DNA of 64,000 nucleotides, taken from contig OZ036000.1 in assembly GCA_964035015.1 (NCBI GenBank), positions 1,362,501-1,426,500 on the forward strand, given 5' to 3'. Positions 1 through 15,000 of this stretch are shown piece by piece. Below the pieces are notes generated by a model, which was given only the letters and a program-made list of their open reading frames with translations, did no database searches and was not told where the DNA came from. The position numbers and the translations under genes are program-made. The DNA is from Corallium rubrum (lineage: Eukaryota; Cnidaria; Anthozoa; Scleralcyonacea; Coralliidae). Each line of letters starts with the position of its first letter. Position 1 is the stretch's first letter.

Positions 1-3000
1 TGAGTTAGGGTCAAAAACGGTTAAATAAAGTCGTTTTAAAGCTTCTGTGAAAAGGAGAAGGCTGTATTTTGGCTAAAAATATTGTTTTTGATGTTTTGAA
101 AAAAATACGGAAAAAAAAATAAAGGGGTTAACCTTTACTTTTTGACCGATTTTGGTCACTTTTGAAACTTTTGAGTTAGGGTCAAAAACGGTTAAATAAA
201 GTCGTTTTAAAGCTTCTGTGAAAAGGAGAAGGCTGTATTTTGGCTAAAAATATTGTTTTTGATGCTTTAAAAAAAATCCGGAAAAAAAAAGTAAAGGGGT
301 TAGCCTTTACTTTTTGACCGATTTTGGTCACTTTTTGAAACTTTTGAGTTAGGGTCAAAAACGGTTAAATAAAGTCGTTTTAAACCTTCTGTGAAAAGGA
401 GAAGGCTGTATTTTGGCTAAAAATATTGTTTTTGATGTTTTGAAAAAAATACGGAAAAAAAAAGTAAAGGGGTTAGCCTTTACTTTTTGACCGCTTTTGG
501 TCACTTTTGAAACTTTTCAGTTAGGCTCAAAAACGATTAAATAAAGTCGTTTGAAACCTTCTGTGAAAAGGAGAAGGCTGTATTTTGGCTAAAAATATTG
601 TTTTTGATGTTTTAAAAAAAATCCGGGAAAAAAAAATAAAGGGGTTAGCCTTTACTTTTTGACCGATTTTGGTCACTTTTGAAACTTTTGAGTTAGGGTC
701 AAAAACGGTTAAATAAAGTCGTTTTAAACCTTCTGTGAAAAGGAGAAGGCTGTATTTTGGCTAAAAATATTGTTTTTGATGTTTTGAAAAAAATCCGGAA
801 AAAAAAAAGTAAAGGGGTTAGCCTTTACTTTTTGACCGATTTTGGTCACTTTTTAAACTTTTGAGTTAGGGTCAAAAACGGTTAAATAAAGTCGTTTTAA
901 ACCTTCTGTGAAAAGGAGAAGGCTGTATTTTGGCTAAAAATATTGTTTTTGATGTTTTGTTAAAAAAAAGTAAAGAGAAGGCTGTAGCCTAAAAATAGTT
1001 TTGATTTTTGAAAAACCGAAAAAAAAGTAAAGGGGTTAGCCTTTACTTTTTGACCGATTTTGGTCACTTTTGAAACTTTTGAGTTAGGGTCAAAAACGGT
1101 TAAATAAAGTCGTTTTAAACCTTCTGTGAAAAGGAGAAGGCTGTATTTTGGCTAAAAATATTGTTTTTGATGTTTTGAAAAAAATCCGGAAAAAAAAAGT
1201 AAAGGGGTTAGCCTTTACTTTTTGACCGATTTTGGTCACTTTTGAAACTTTTGAGTTAGGGTCAAAAACGGTTAAATAAAGTCGTTTTAAACCTTCTGTG
1301 AAAAGGAGAAGGCTGTATTTTGGCTAAAAATATTGTTTTTGATGTTTTGAAAAAAATACGGAAAAAAAAAAGTAAAGGGGTTAGCCCTTACTTTTTGACG
1401 GATTTTGGTCACTTTTGAAACTTTTGAGTTAGGGTCAAAAACGGTTAAATAAAGTCGTTTTAAACCTTCTGTGAAAAGGAGAAGGCTGTATTTTGGCTAA
1501 AAATATTGTTTTTGATGTTTTGAAAAAATCCGGAAAAAAAAAAGTAAAGGGGTTAGCCTTTACTTTTTGACCGATTTTGGTCACTTTTGAAACTTTTGAG
1601 TTAGGGTCAAAAACGGTTAAATAAAGTCGTTTTAAACCTTCTGTGAAAAGGAGAAGGCTGTATTTTGGCTAAAAATATTGTTTTTGATGTTTTGAAAAAA
1701 ATCCGGAAAAAAAAAGTAAAGGGGTTAGCCTTTACTTTTTGACCGATTTTGGTCACTTTTGAAACTTTTGAGTTAGGGTCAAAAACGGTTAAATAAAGTC
1801 GTTTTAAACCTTCTATGAAAAGGAGAAGGCTGTATTTTGGCTAAAAATATTGTTTTTGATGTTTTAAAAAAAATCCGGGAAAAAAAAAGTAAAGGGGTTA
1901 GCCCTTACTTTTTGACCGATTTTGGTCACTTTTGAAACTTTTGAATTAGGGTCAAAAACGGTTAAATAAAGTCGTTTTAAACCTTCTGTGAAAAGGAGAA
2001 GGCTGTATTTTGGCTAAAAATATTGTTTTTGATGTTTTAAAAAAAATCCGGAAAAAAAAAGTAAAGGGGTTAGCCTTTACTTTTTGACCGATTTTGGTCA
2101 CTTTTGAAACTTTTGAGTTAGGGTCAAAAACGGTTAAATAAAGTCGTTTTAAACCTTCTGTGATAAGGAGAAGGCTGTATTTTGGCTAAAAATATTGTTT
2201 TTGATGTTTTGAAAAAAACTCCGGAAAAAAAAGTGAAGGGGTTAGCCTTTACTTTTTGACCGATTTTGGTCACTTTTTAAACTTTTGAGTTAGGGTCAAA
2301 AACGGTTAAATAAAGTCGTTTTAAAGCTTCTGTGAAAAGGAGAAGGCTGTATTTTGGCTAAAAATATTGTTTTTGATGTTTTGAAAAAAATACGGAAAAA
2401 AAAAAGTAAAGGGGTTAGCCTTTACTTTTTGACCGATTTTGGTCACTTTTGAAACTTTTGAATTAGGGTCAAAAACGGTTAAATAAACTCGTTTTAAACC
2501 TTCTGTGAAAAGGAGAAGGCTGTATTTTGGCTAAAAATATTGTTTTGGATGTTTTGAAAAAAATCCGGAAAAAAAAGTAAAGGGGTTAGCCTTTACTTTT
2601 TGACCGATTTTGGTCACTTTTTAAACTTTTGAGTTAGGGTCAAAAACGGTTAAATAAAGTCGTTTTAAACCTTCTATGAAAAGGAGAAGGCTGTATTTTG
2701 GCTAAAAATATTGTTTTTGATGTTTTAAAAAAAATCCGGGAAAAAAAAAGTAAAGGGGTTAGCCCTTACTTTTTGACGGATTTTGGTCACTTTTTAAACT
2801 TTTGAGTTAGGGTCAAAAACGGTTAAATAAAGTCGTTTTAAACCTTCTATGAAAAGGAGAAGGCTGTATTTTGGCTAAAAATATTGTTTTTGATGTTTTA
2901 AAAAAAATACGGAAAAAAAAAAGTAAAGGGGTTAGCCTTTAGCCTTTACTTTTTGACCGATTTTGGTCACTTTTGAAACTTTTGAGTTAGGGTCAAAAAC

Positions 3001-6000
3001 GGTTAAATAAAGTCGTTTTAAACCTTCTGTGAAAAGGAGAAGGCTGTATTTTGGCTAAAAATATTGTTTTTGATGTTTTGAAAAAATCCGGAAAAAAAAA
3101 GTAAAGGGGTTAGCCTTTACTTTTTGACCGATTTTGGTCACTTTTGAAACTTTTGAGTTAGGGTCAAAAACGGTTAAATAAAGTCGTTTTAAACCTTCTG
3201 TGAAAAGGAGAAGGCTGTATTTTGGCTAAAAATATTGTTTTTGATGTTTTGAAAAAAATCCGGAAAAAAAAAGTAAAGGGGTTAGCCTTTACTTTTTGAC
3301 CGATTTTGGTCACTTTTGAAACTTTTGAGTTAGGGTCAAAAACGGTTAAATAAAGTCGTTTTAAACCTTCTGTGAAAAGGAGAAGGCTGTATTTTGGCTA
3401 AAAATATTGTTTTTGATGTTTTGAAAAAAATCCGGAAAAAAAAAAGTAAAGGGGTTAGCCTTTACTTTTTGACCGATTTTGGTCACTTTTGAAACTTTTG
3501 AGTTAGGGTCAAAAACGGTTAAATAAAGTCGTTTTAAACCTTCTGTGAAAAGGAGAAGGCTGTATTTTGGCTAAAAATATTGTTTTTGATGTTTTGAAAA
3601 AATCCGGAAAAAAAAAGTAAAGGGGTTAGCCTTTACTTTTTGACCGATTTTGGTCACTTTTGAAACTTTTGAGTTAGGGTCAAAAACGGTTAAATAAAGT
3701 CGTTTTAAACCTTCTGTGAAAAGGAGAAGGCTGTATTTTGGCTAAAAATATTGTTTTTGATGTTTTGAAAAAAATCCGGAAAAAAAAAAGTAAAGGGGTT
3801 AGCCTTTACTTTTTGACCGATTTTGGTCACTTTTGAAACTTTTGAGTTAGGGTCAAAAACGGTTAAATAAAGTCGTTTTAAACCTTCTGTGAAAAGGAGA
3901 AGGCTGTATTTTGGCTAAAAATATTGTTTTTGATGTTTTGAAAAAAATCCGGAAAAAAAAAGTAAAGGGGTTAGCCTTTACTTTTTGACCGATTTTGGTC
4001 ACTTTTGAAACTTTTGAGTTAGGGTCAAAAACGGTTAAATAAAGTCGTTTTAAACCTTCTGTGAAAAGGAGAAGGCTGTATTTTGGCTAAAAATATTGTT
4101 TTTGATGTTTTGAAAAAAATCCGGAAAAAAAAAGTAAAGGGGTTAGCCTTTACTTTTTGACCGATTTTGGTCACTTTTGAAACTTTTGAGTTAGGATCAA
4201 AAACGGTTAAATAAAGTCGTTTTAAACCTTCTGTGAAAAGGAGAAGGCTGTATTTTGGCTAAAAATATTGTTTTTGATGTTTTGAAAAAAATCCGGAAAA
4301 AAAAAAGTAAAGGGGTTAGCCTTTACTTTTTGACCGATTTTGGTCACTTTTGAAACTTTTGAGTTAGGGTCAAAAACGGTTAAATAAAGTCGTTTTAGAC
4401 CTTCTGTGAAAAGGAGAAGGCTGTATTTTGGCTAAAAATATTGTTTTTTGATGTTTTGAAAAAAATACGGAAAAAAAAAGTAAAGGGGTTAGCCCTTACT
4501 TTTTGACGGATTTTGGTCACTTTTGAAACTTTTGAGTTAGGGTCAAAAACGGTTAAATAAAGTCGTTTTAAACCTTCTGTGAAAAGGAGAAGGCTGTATT
4601 TTTGACTAAAAATATTGTTTTTGATGTTTTAAAAAAAATCCGGGAAAAAAAAAGTAAAGGGGTTAGCCCTTACTTTTTGACGGATTTTGGTCACTTTTGA
4701 AACTTTTGAGTTAGGGTCAAAAACGGTTAAATAAAGTCGTTTTAAACCTTCTGTGAGAAGGAGAAGGCTGTATTTTGGCTAAAAATATTGTTTTTGATGT
4801 TTTGAAAAAAACTCCGGAAAAAAAAGTGAAGGGGTTAGCCTTTACTTTTTGACCGATTTTGGTCACTTTTTAAACTTTTGAGTTAGGGTCAAAAACGGTT
4901 AAATAAAGTCGTTTTAAACCTTCTGTGAAAAGGAGAAGGCTGTATTTTGGCTAAAAATATTGTTTTTGATGTTTTGAAAAAAATCCGGAAAAAAAAAAGT
5001 AAAGGGGTTAGCCTTTACTTTTTGACCGATTTTGGTCACTTTTGAAACTTTTGAGTTAGGGTCAAAAACGGTTAAATAAAGTCGTTTTAAACCTTCTGTG
5101 AAAAGGAGAAGGCTGTATTTTGGCTAAAAATATTGTTTTTGATGTTTTGAAAAAATCCGGAAAAAAAAAGTAAAGGGGTTAGCCTTTACTTTTTGACCGA
5201 TTTTGGTCACTTTTGAAACTTTTGAGTTAGGGTCAAAAACGGTTAAATAAAGTCGTTTTAAACCTTCTGTGAAAAGGAGAAGGCTGTATTTTGGCTAAAA
5301 ATATTGTTTTTGATGTTTTAAAAAAATCCGGAAAAAAAAGTAAAGGGGTTAAAAGTAAAGGGGTTAGCCTTTACTTTTTGACCGATTTTGGTCACTTTTG
5401 AAACTTTTGAGTTAGGGTCAAAAACGGTTAAATAAAGTCGTTTTAAACCTTCTGTGAAAAGGAGAAGGCTGTATTTTGGCTAAAAATATTGTTTTTGATG
5501 TTTTGAAAAAAATCCGGAAAAAAAAAGTAAAGGGGTTAGCCTTTACTTTTTGACCGATTTTGGTCACTTTTGAAACTTTTGAGTTAGGGTCAAAAACGGT
5601 TAAATAAAGTCGTTTTAAACCTTCTGTGAAAAGGAGAAGGCTGTATTTTGGCTAAAAATATTGTTTTTGATGTTTTAAAAAAAATCCGGAAAAAAAAGTA
5701 AAGGGGTTAGCCTTTACTTTTTGACCGATTTTGGTCACTTTTGAAGCTTTTGAGTTAGGGTCAAAAACGGTTAAATAAAGTCGTTTTAAACCTTCTGTGA
5801 AAAGGAGAAGGCTGTATTTTGGCTAAAAATATTGTTTTTGATGTTTTGAAAAAAATCCGGAAAAAAAAAGTAAAGGGGTTAGCCTTTACTTTTTGACCGA
5901 TTTTGGTCACTTTTGAAACTTTTGAGTTAGGGTCAAAAACGGTTAAATAAAGTCGTTTTAAACCTTCTGTGAAAAGGAGAAGGCTGTATTTTGGCTAAAA

Positions 6001-9000
6001 ATATTGTTTTTGATGTTTTGAAAAAAATACGGAAAAAAAAAAGTAAAGGGGTTAGCCTTTACTTTTTGACCGATTTTGGTCACTTTTGAAACTTTTGAAT
6101 TAGGGTCAAAAACGGTTAAATAAACTCGTTTTAAACCTTCTGTGAAAAGGAGAAGGCTGTATTTTGGCTAAAAATATTGTTTTTGATGTTTTGAAAAAAT
6201 CCGGAAAAAAAAGTAAAGGGGTTAGCCTTTACTTTTTGACCGATTTTGGTCACTTTTGAAACTTTTGAGTTAGGGTCAAAAACGGTTAAATAAAGTCGTT
6301 TTAAACCTTCTATGAAAAGGAGAAGGCTGTATTTTGGCTAAAAATATTGTTTTGGATGTTTTGAAAAAAATCCGGAAAAAAAAGTAAAGGGGTTAGCCTT
6401 TACTTTTTGACCGATTTTGGTCACTTTTGAAACTTTTGAGTTAGGATCAAAAACGGTTAAATAAAGTCGTTTTAAACCTTCTATGAAAAGGAGAAGGCTG
6501 TATTTTGGCTAAAAATATTGTTTTTGATGTTTTAAAAAAAATCCGGGAAAAAAAAAGTAAAGGGGTTAGCCTTTACTTTTTGACGGATTTTGGTCACTTT
6601 TGAAACTTTTGAGTTAGGGTCAAAAACGGTTAAATAAAGTCGTTTTAAAGCTTCTGTGAAAAGGAGAAGGCTGTATTTTGGCTAAAAATATTGTTTTTGA
6701 TGTTTTGAAAAAAATACGGAAAAAAAAAAGTAAAGGGGTTAGCCTTTACTTTTTGACCGATTTTGGTCACTTTTGAAACTTTTGAATTAGGGTCAAAAAC
6801 GGTTAAATAAACTCGTTTTAAACCTTCTGTGAAAAGGAGAAGGCTGTATTTTGGCTAAAAATATTGTTTTGGATGTTTTGAAAAAAATCCGGAAAAAAAA
6901 GTAAAGGGGTTAGCCCTTACTTTTTGACGGATTTTGGTCACTTTTGAAACTTTTGAGTTAGGATCAAAAACGGTTAAATAAAGTCGTTTTAAACCTTCTA
7001 TGAAAAGGAGAAGGCTGTATTTTGGCTAAAAATATTGTTTTGGATGTTTTGAAAAAAATCCGGAAAAAAAAGTAAAGGGGTTAGCCTTTACTTTTTGACG
7101 GATTTTGGTCACTTTTTAAACTTTTGAGTTAGGATCAAAAACGGTTAAATAAAGTCGTTTTAAACCTTCTATGAAAAGGAGAAGGCTGTATTTTGGCTAA
7201 AAATATTGTTTTTGATGTTTTAAAAAAAATCCGGGAAAAAAAAAGTAAAGGGGTTAGCCCTTACTTTTTGACGGATTTTGGTCACTTTTGAAACTTTTGA
7301 GTTAGGGTCAAAAACGGTTAAATAAAGTCGTTTTAAAGCTTCTGTGAAAAGGAGAAGGCTGTATTTTGGCTAAAAATATTGTTTTTGATGTTTTGAAAAA
7401 AATACGGAAAAAAAAATAAAGGTTAACACCTTTACTTTTTGACCGATTTTGGTCACTTTTGAAACTTTTGAGTTAGGGTCAAAAACGGTTAAATAAAGTC
7501 GTTTTAAAGCTTCTGTGAAAAGGAGAAGGCTGTATTTTGGCTAAAAATATTGTTTTGGATGTTTTGAAAAAAATCCGGAAAAAAAAGTAAAGGGGTTAGC
7601 CTTTACTTTTTGACCGATTTTGGTCACTTTTGAAACTTTTGAGTTAGGATCAAAAACGGTTAAATAAAGTCGTTTTAAACCTTCTATGAAAAGGAGAAGG
7701 CTGTATTTTGGCTAAAAATATTGTTTTTGATGTTTTAAAAAAAATCCGGGAAAAAAGAAGTAAAGGGGTTAGCCCTTACTTTTTGACGGATTTTGGTCAC
7801 TTTTGAAACTTTTGAGTTAGGGTCAACAACGGTTAAATAAAGTCGTTTTAAAGCTTCTGTGAAAAGGAGAAGGCTGTATTTTGGCTAAAAATATTGTTTT
7901 TGATGTTTTGAAAAAAATACGGAAAAAAAAATAAAGGGGTTAACCTTTACTTTTTGACCGATTTTGGTCACTTTTGAAACTTTTGAGTTAGGGTCAAAAA
8001 CGGTTAAATAAAGTCGTTTTAAACCTTCTGTGAAAAGGAGAAGGCTGTATTTTGGCTAAAAATATTGTTTTTGATGTTTTGAAAAAAATCCGGAAAAAAA
8101 AAGTAAAGGGGTTAGCCTTTACTTTTTGACCGATTTTGGTCACTTTTGAAACTTTTGAGTTAGGGTCAAAAACGGTTAAATAAAGTCGTTTTAAACCTTC
8201 TGTGAAAAGGAGAAGGCTGTATTTTGGCTAAAAATATTGTTTTTGATGTTTTGAAAAAAATCCGGAAAAAAAAAGTAAAGGGGTTAGCCTTTACTTTTTG
8301 ACCGATTTTGGTCACTTTTGAAACTTTTGAGTTAGGGTCAAAAACGGTTAAATAAAGTCGTTTTAAACCTTCTGTGAAAAGGAGAAGGCTGTATTTTGGC
8401 TAAAAATATTGTTTTTGATGTTTTGAAAAAAATCCGGGGAAAAAAAGTAAAGGGGTTAGCCTTTACTTTTTGACCGATTTTGGTCACTTTTGAAACTTTT
8501 GAGTTAGGGTCAAAAACGGTTAAATAAAGTCGTTTTAAACCTTCTGTGAAAAGGAGAAGGCTGTATTTTGGCTAAAAATATTGTTTTTGATGTTTTGAAA
8601 AAAATCCGGAAAAAAAAAGTAAAGGGGTTAGCCTTTACTTTTTGACCGATTTTGGTCACTTTTGAAACTTTTGAGTTAGGGTCAAAAACGGTTAAATAAA
8701 GTCGTTTTAAACCTTCTGTGAAAAGGAGAAGGCTGTATTTTGGCTAAAAATATTGTTTTTGATGTTTTGAAAAAAATCCGGAAAAAAAAAGTAAAGGGGT
8801 TAGCCTTTACTTTTTGACCGATTTTGGTCACTTTTGAAACTTTTGAGTTAGGGTCAAAAACGGTTAAATAAAGTCGTTTTAAACCTTCTGTGAAAAGGAG
8901 AAGGCTGTATTTTGGCTAAAAATATTGTTTTTGATGTTTTGAAAAAAATCCGGAAAAAAAAAGTAAAGGGGTTAGCCTTTACTTTTTGACCGATTTTGGT

Positions 9001-12000
9001 CACTTTTGAAACTTTTGAGTTAGGGTCAAAAACGGTTAAATAAAAGTCGTTTTAAACCTTCTGTGAAAAGGAGAAGGCTGTATTTTGGCTAAAAATATTG
9101 TTTTTGATGTTTTGAAAAAAATACGGAAAAAAAAAGTAAAGGGGTTAGCCTTTACTTTTTGACCGATTTTGGTCACTTTTGAAACTTTTGAGTTAGGGTC
9201 AAAAACGGTTAAATAAAGTCGTTTTAAACCTTCTGTGAAAAGGAGAAGGCTGTATTTTGGCTAAAAATATTGTTTTTGATGTTTTGAAAAAAATCCGGAA
9301 AAAAAAAGTAAAGGGGGTTAGCCTTTACTTTTTGACCGATTTTGGTCACTTTTGAAACTTTTGAGTTAGGGTCAAAAACGGTTAAATAAAGTCGTTTTAA
9401 ACCTTCTGTGAAAAGGAGAAGGCTGTATTTTGGCTAAAAATATTGTTTTTGATGTTTTGAAAAAAATCCGGAAAAAAAAAAGTAAAGGGGTTAGCCTTTA
9501 CTTTTTGACCGATTTTGGTCACTTTTGAAACTTTTGAGTTAGGGTCAAAAACGGTTAAATAAAGTCGTTTTAAACCTTCTGTGAAAAGGAGAAGGCTGTA
9601 TTTTGGCTAAAAATATTGTTTTTGATGTTTTGAAAAAATCCGGAAAAAAAAAGTAAAGGGGTTAGCCTTTACTTTTTGACCGATTTTGGTCACTTTTGAA
9701 ACTTTTGAGTTAGGGTCAAAAACGGTTAAATAAAGTCGTTTTAAACCTTCTGTGAAAAGGAGAAGGCTGTATTTTGGCTAAAAATATTGTTTTTGATGTT
9801 TTGAAAAAAATCCGGAAAAAAAAAAGTAAAGGGGTTAGCCTTTACTTTTTGACCGATTTTGGTCACTTTTGAAACTTTTGAGTTAGGGTCAAAAACGGTT
9901 AAATAAAGTCGTTTTAAACCTTCTGTGAAAAGGAGAAGCCTGTATTTTGGCTAAAAATATTGTTTTTGATGTTTTGAAAAAAATCCGGGAAAAAAAAAGT
10001 AAAGGGGTTAGCCTTTACTTTTTGACCGATTTTGGTCACTTTTGAAACTTTTGAGTTAGGGTCAAAAACGGTTAAATAAAGTCGTTTTAAACCTTCTGTG
10101 AAAAGGAGAAGGCTGTATTTTGGCTAAAAATATTGTTTTTGATGTTTTGAAAAAAATCCGGAAAAAAAAAGTAAAGGGGTTAGCCTTTACTTTTTGACCG
10201 ATTTTGGTCACTTTTGAAACTTTTGAGTTAGGGTCAAAAACGGTTAAATAAAGTCGTTTTAAACCTTCTGTGAAAAGGAGAAGGCTGTATTTTGGCTAAA
10301 AATATTGTTTTTGATGTTTTGAAAAAAATCCGGAAAAAAAAAAGTAAAGGGGTTAGCCTTTACTTTTTGACCGATTTTGGTCACTTTTGAAACTTTTGAG
10401 TTAGGGTCAAAAACGGTTAAATAAAGTCGTTTTAAACCTTCTGTGAAAAGGAGAAGGCTGTATTTTGGCTAAAAATATTGTTTTTGATGTTTTGAAAAAA
10501 TCCGGAAAAAAAAAGTAAAGGGGTTAGCCTTTACTTTTTGACCGATTTTGGTCACTTTTGAAACTTTTGAGTTAGGGTCAAAAACGGTTAAATAAAGTCG
10601 TTTTAAACCTTCTGTGAAAAGGAGAAGGCTGTATTTTGGCTAAAAATATTGTTTTTGATGTTTTGAAAAAAATCCGGAAAAAAAAAGTAAAGGGGTTAGC
10701 CTTTACTTTTTGACCGATTTTGGTCACTTTTGAAACTTTTGAGTTAGGGTCAAAAACGGTTAAATAAAGTCGTTTTAAACCTTCTGTGAAAAGGAGAAGG
10801 CTGTATTTTGGCTAAAAATATTGTTTTTGATGTTTTGAAAAAAATCCGGAAAAAAAAAGTAAAGGGGTTAGCCTTTACTTTTTGACCGATTTTGGTCACT
10901 TTTGAAACTTTTGAGTTAGGGTCAAAAACGGTTAAATAAAGTCGTTTTAAACCTTCTGTGAAAAGGAGAAGGCTGTATTTTGGCTAAAAATATTGTTTTT
11001 GATGTTTTGAAAAAAATCCGGAAAAAAAAAGTAAAGGGGTTAGCCTTTACTTTTTGACCGATTTTGGTCACTTTTGAAACTTTTGAGTTAGGGTCAAAAA
11101 CGGTTAAATAAAGTCGTTTTAAACCTTCTGTGAAAAGGAGAAGGCTGTATTTTGGCTAAAAATATTGTTTTTGATGTTTTGAAAAAAATCCGGAAAAAAA
11201 AAGTAAAGGGGTTAGCCTTTACTTTTTGACCGATTTTGGTCACTTTTGAAACTTTTGAGTTAGGGTCAAAAACGGTTAAATAAAGTCGTTTTAAACCTTC
11301 TGTGAAAAGGAGAAGGCTGTATTTTGGCTAAAAATATTGTTTTTGATGTTTTGAAAAAAATCCGGAAAAAAAAAGTAAAGGGGTTAGCCTTTACTTTTTG
11401 ACCGATTTTGGTCACTTTTGAAACTTTTGAGTTAGGGTCAAAAACGGTTAAATAAAGTCGTTTTAAACCTTCTGTGAAAAGGAGAAGGCTGTATTTTGGC
11501 TAAAAATATTGTTTTTGATGTTTTGAAAAAAATCCGGAAAAAAAAAGTAAAGGGGTTAGCCTTTACTTTTTGACCGATTTTGGTCACTTTTGAAACTTTT
11601 GAGTTAGGGTCAAAAACGGTTAAATAAAGTCGTTTTAAACCTTCTGTGAAAAGGAGAAGGCTGTATTTTGGCTAAAAATATTGTTTTTGATGTTTTGAAA
11701 AAATCCGGAAAAAAAAAGTAAAGGGGTTAGCCTTTACTTTTTGACCGATTTTGGTCACTTTTGAAACTTTTGAGTTAGGGTCAAAAACGGTTAAATAAAG
11801 TCGTTTTAAACCTTCTGTGAAAAGGAGAAGGCTGTATTTTGGCTAAAAATATTGTTTTTGATGTTTTGAAAAAAATCCGGAAAAAAAAAGTAAAGGGGTT
11901 AGCCTTTACTTTTTGACCGATTTTGGTCACTTTTGAAACTTTTGAGTTAGGGTCAAAAACGGTTAAATAAAGTCGTTTTAAACCTTCTGTGAAAAGGAGA

Positions 12001-15000
12001 AGGCTGTATTTTGGCTAAAAATATTGTTTTTGATGTTTTGAAAAAAATCCGGAAAAAAAAAGTAAAGGGGTTAGCCTTTACTTTTTGACCGATTTTGGTC
12101 ACTTTTGAAACTTTTGAGTTAGGGTCAAAAACGGTTAAATAAAGTCGTTTTAAACCTTCTGTGAAAAGGAGAAGGCTGTATTTTGGCTAAAAATATTGTT
12201 TTTGATGTTTTGAAAAAAATCCGGAAAAAAAAAGTAAAGGGGTTAGCCTTTACTTTTTGACCGATTTTGGTCACTTTTGAAACTTTTGAGTTAGGGTCAA
12301 AAACGGTTAAATAAAGTCGTTTTAAACCTTCTGTGAAAAGGAGAAGGCTGTATTTTGGCTAAAAATATTGTTTTTGATGTTTTGAAAAAAATCCGGAAAA
12401 AAAAAGTAAAGGGGTTAGCCTTTACTTTTTGACCGATTTTGGTCACTTTTGAAACTTTTGAGTTAGGGTCAAAAACGGTTAAATAAAGTCGTTTTAAACC
12501 TTCTGTGAAAAGGAGAAGGCTGTATTTTGGCTAAAAATATTGTTTTTGATGTTTTGAAAAAAATCCGGAAAAAAAAAGTAAAGGGGTTAGCCTTTACTTT
12601 TTGACCGATTTTGGTCACTTTTGAAACTTTTGAGTTAGGGTCAAAAACGGTTAAATAAAGTCGTTTTAAACCTTCTGTGAAAAGGAGAAGGCTGTATTTT
12701 GGCTAAAAATATTGTTTTTGATGTTTTGAAAAAAATCCGGAAAAAAAAAGTAAAGGGGTTAGCCTTTACTTTTTGACCGATTTTGGTCACTTTTGAAACT
12801 TTTGAGTTAGGGTCAAAAACGGTTAAATAAAGTCGTTTTAAACCTTCTGTGAAAAGGAGAAGGCTGTATTTTGGCTAAAAATATTGTTTTTGATGTTTTG
12901 AAAAAATCCGGAAAAAAAAAGTAAAGGGGTTAGCCTTTACTTTTTGACCGATTTTGGTCACTTTTGAAACTTTTGAGTTAGGGTCAAAAACGGTTAAATA
13001 AAGTCGTTTTAAACCTTCTGTGAAAAGGAGAAGGCTGTATTTTGGCTAAAAATATTGTTTTTGATGTTTTGAAAAAAATCCGGAAAAAAAAAGTAAAGGG
13101 GTTAGCCTTTACTTTTTGACCGATTTTGGTCACTTTTGAAACTTTTGAGTTAGGGTCAAAAACGGTTAAATAAAGTCGTTTTAAACCTTCTGTGAAAAGG
13201 AGAAGGCTGTATTTTGGCTAAAAATATTGTTTTTGATGTTTTAAAAAAAATCCGGGAAAAAAAAAGTAAAGGGGTTACTAAAAAGTAAAGGGGTTAGCCT
13301 TTACTTTTTGACCGATTTTGGTCACTTTTGAAACTTTTGAGTTAGGGTCAAAAACGGTTAAATAAAGTCGTTTTAAACCTTCTGTGAAAAGGAGAAGGCT
13401 GTATTTTGGCTAAAAATATTGTTTTTGATGTTTTGAAAAAAATCCGGAAAAAAAAAGTAAAGGGGTTAGCCTTTACTTTTTGACCGATTTTGGTCACTTT
13501 TGAAACTTTTGAGTTAGGGTCAAAAACGGTTAAATAAAGTCGTTTAAACCTTCTGTGAAAAGGAGAAGGCTATATTTTGGCTAAAAATATTGTTTTTGAT
13601 GTTTTGAAAAAAATCCGGAAAAAAAAAGTAAAGGGGTTAGCCTTTACTTTTTGACCGATTTTGGTCACTTTTGAAACTTTTGAGTTAGGGTCAAAAACGG
13701 TTAAATAAAGTCGTTTTAAACCTTCTGTGAAAAGGAGAAGGCTGTATTTTGGCTAAAAATATTGTTTTTGATGTTTTGAAAAAAATCCGGAAAAAAAAAG
13801 TAAAGGGGTTAGCCTTTACTTTTTGACCGATTTTGGTCACTTTTGAAACTTTTGAGTTAGGGTCAAAAACGGTTAAATAAAGTCGTTTTAAACCTTCTGT
13901 GAAAAGGAGAAGGCTGTATTTTGGCTAAAAATATTGTTTTTGATGTTTTGAAAAAAATCCGGAAAAAAAAAGTAAAGGGGTTAGCCTTTACTTTTTGACC
14001 GATTTTGGTCACTTTTGAAACTTTTGAGTTAGGGTCAAAAACGGTTAAATAAAGTCGTTTTAAACCTTCTGTGAAAAGGAGAAGGCTGTATTTTGGCTAA
14101 AAATATTGTTTTTGGTCTTTTGAAAAAAATCCGGAAAAAAAAAGTAAAGGGGTTAGCCTTTACTTTTTTTTTGGACCGATTTTGGTCACTTTTGAAAGTT
14201 TTGAGTTAGGGTCAAAAACAGTTAAATAAAGTCGTTTTAGACCTTCTGTGAAAAGGAGAAGGCTGTATTTTGGCTAAAAATATTGTTTTTGATGTTTTGA
14301 AAAAAATCCGGAAAAAAAAAGTAAAGGGGTTAGCCTTTACTTTTTGACCGATTTTGGTCACTTTTGAAACTTTTGAGTTAGGGTCAAAAACGGTTAAATA
14401 AAGTCGTTTTAAACCTTCTGTGAAAAGGAGAAGGCTGTATTTTGGCTAAAAATATTGTTTTTGATGTTTTGAAAAAAATCCGGAAAAAAAAGTAAAGGGG
14501 TTAGCCTTTACTTTTTGACCGATTTTGGTCACTTTTGAAACTTTTGAGTTAGGGTCAAAAACGGTTAAATAAAGTCGTTTTAAACCTTCTGTGAAAAGGA
14601 GAAGGCTGTATTTTGGCTAAAAATATTGTTTTTGATGTTTTGAAAAAAATCCGGAAAAAAAAAAGTAAAGGGGTTAGCCTTTACTTTTTGACCGATTTTG
14701 GTCACTTTTGAAACTTTTGAGTTAGGGTCAAAAACGGTTAAATAAAGTCGTTTTAAACCTTCTGTGAAAAGGAGAAGGCTGTATTTTGGCTAAAAATATT
14801 GTTTTTGATGTTTTGAAAAAATCCGGAAAAAAAAAGTAAAGGGGTTAGCCTTTACTTTTTGACCGATTTTGGTCACTTTTGAAACTTTTGAGTTAGGGTC
14901 AAAAACGGTTAAATAAAGTCGTTTTAAACCTTCTGTGAAAAGGAGAAGGCTGTATTTTGGCTAAAAATATTGTTTTTGATGTTTTGAAAAAAATCCGGAA

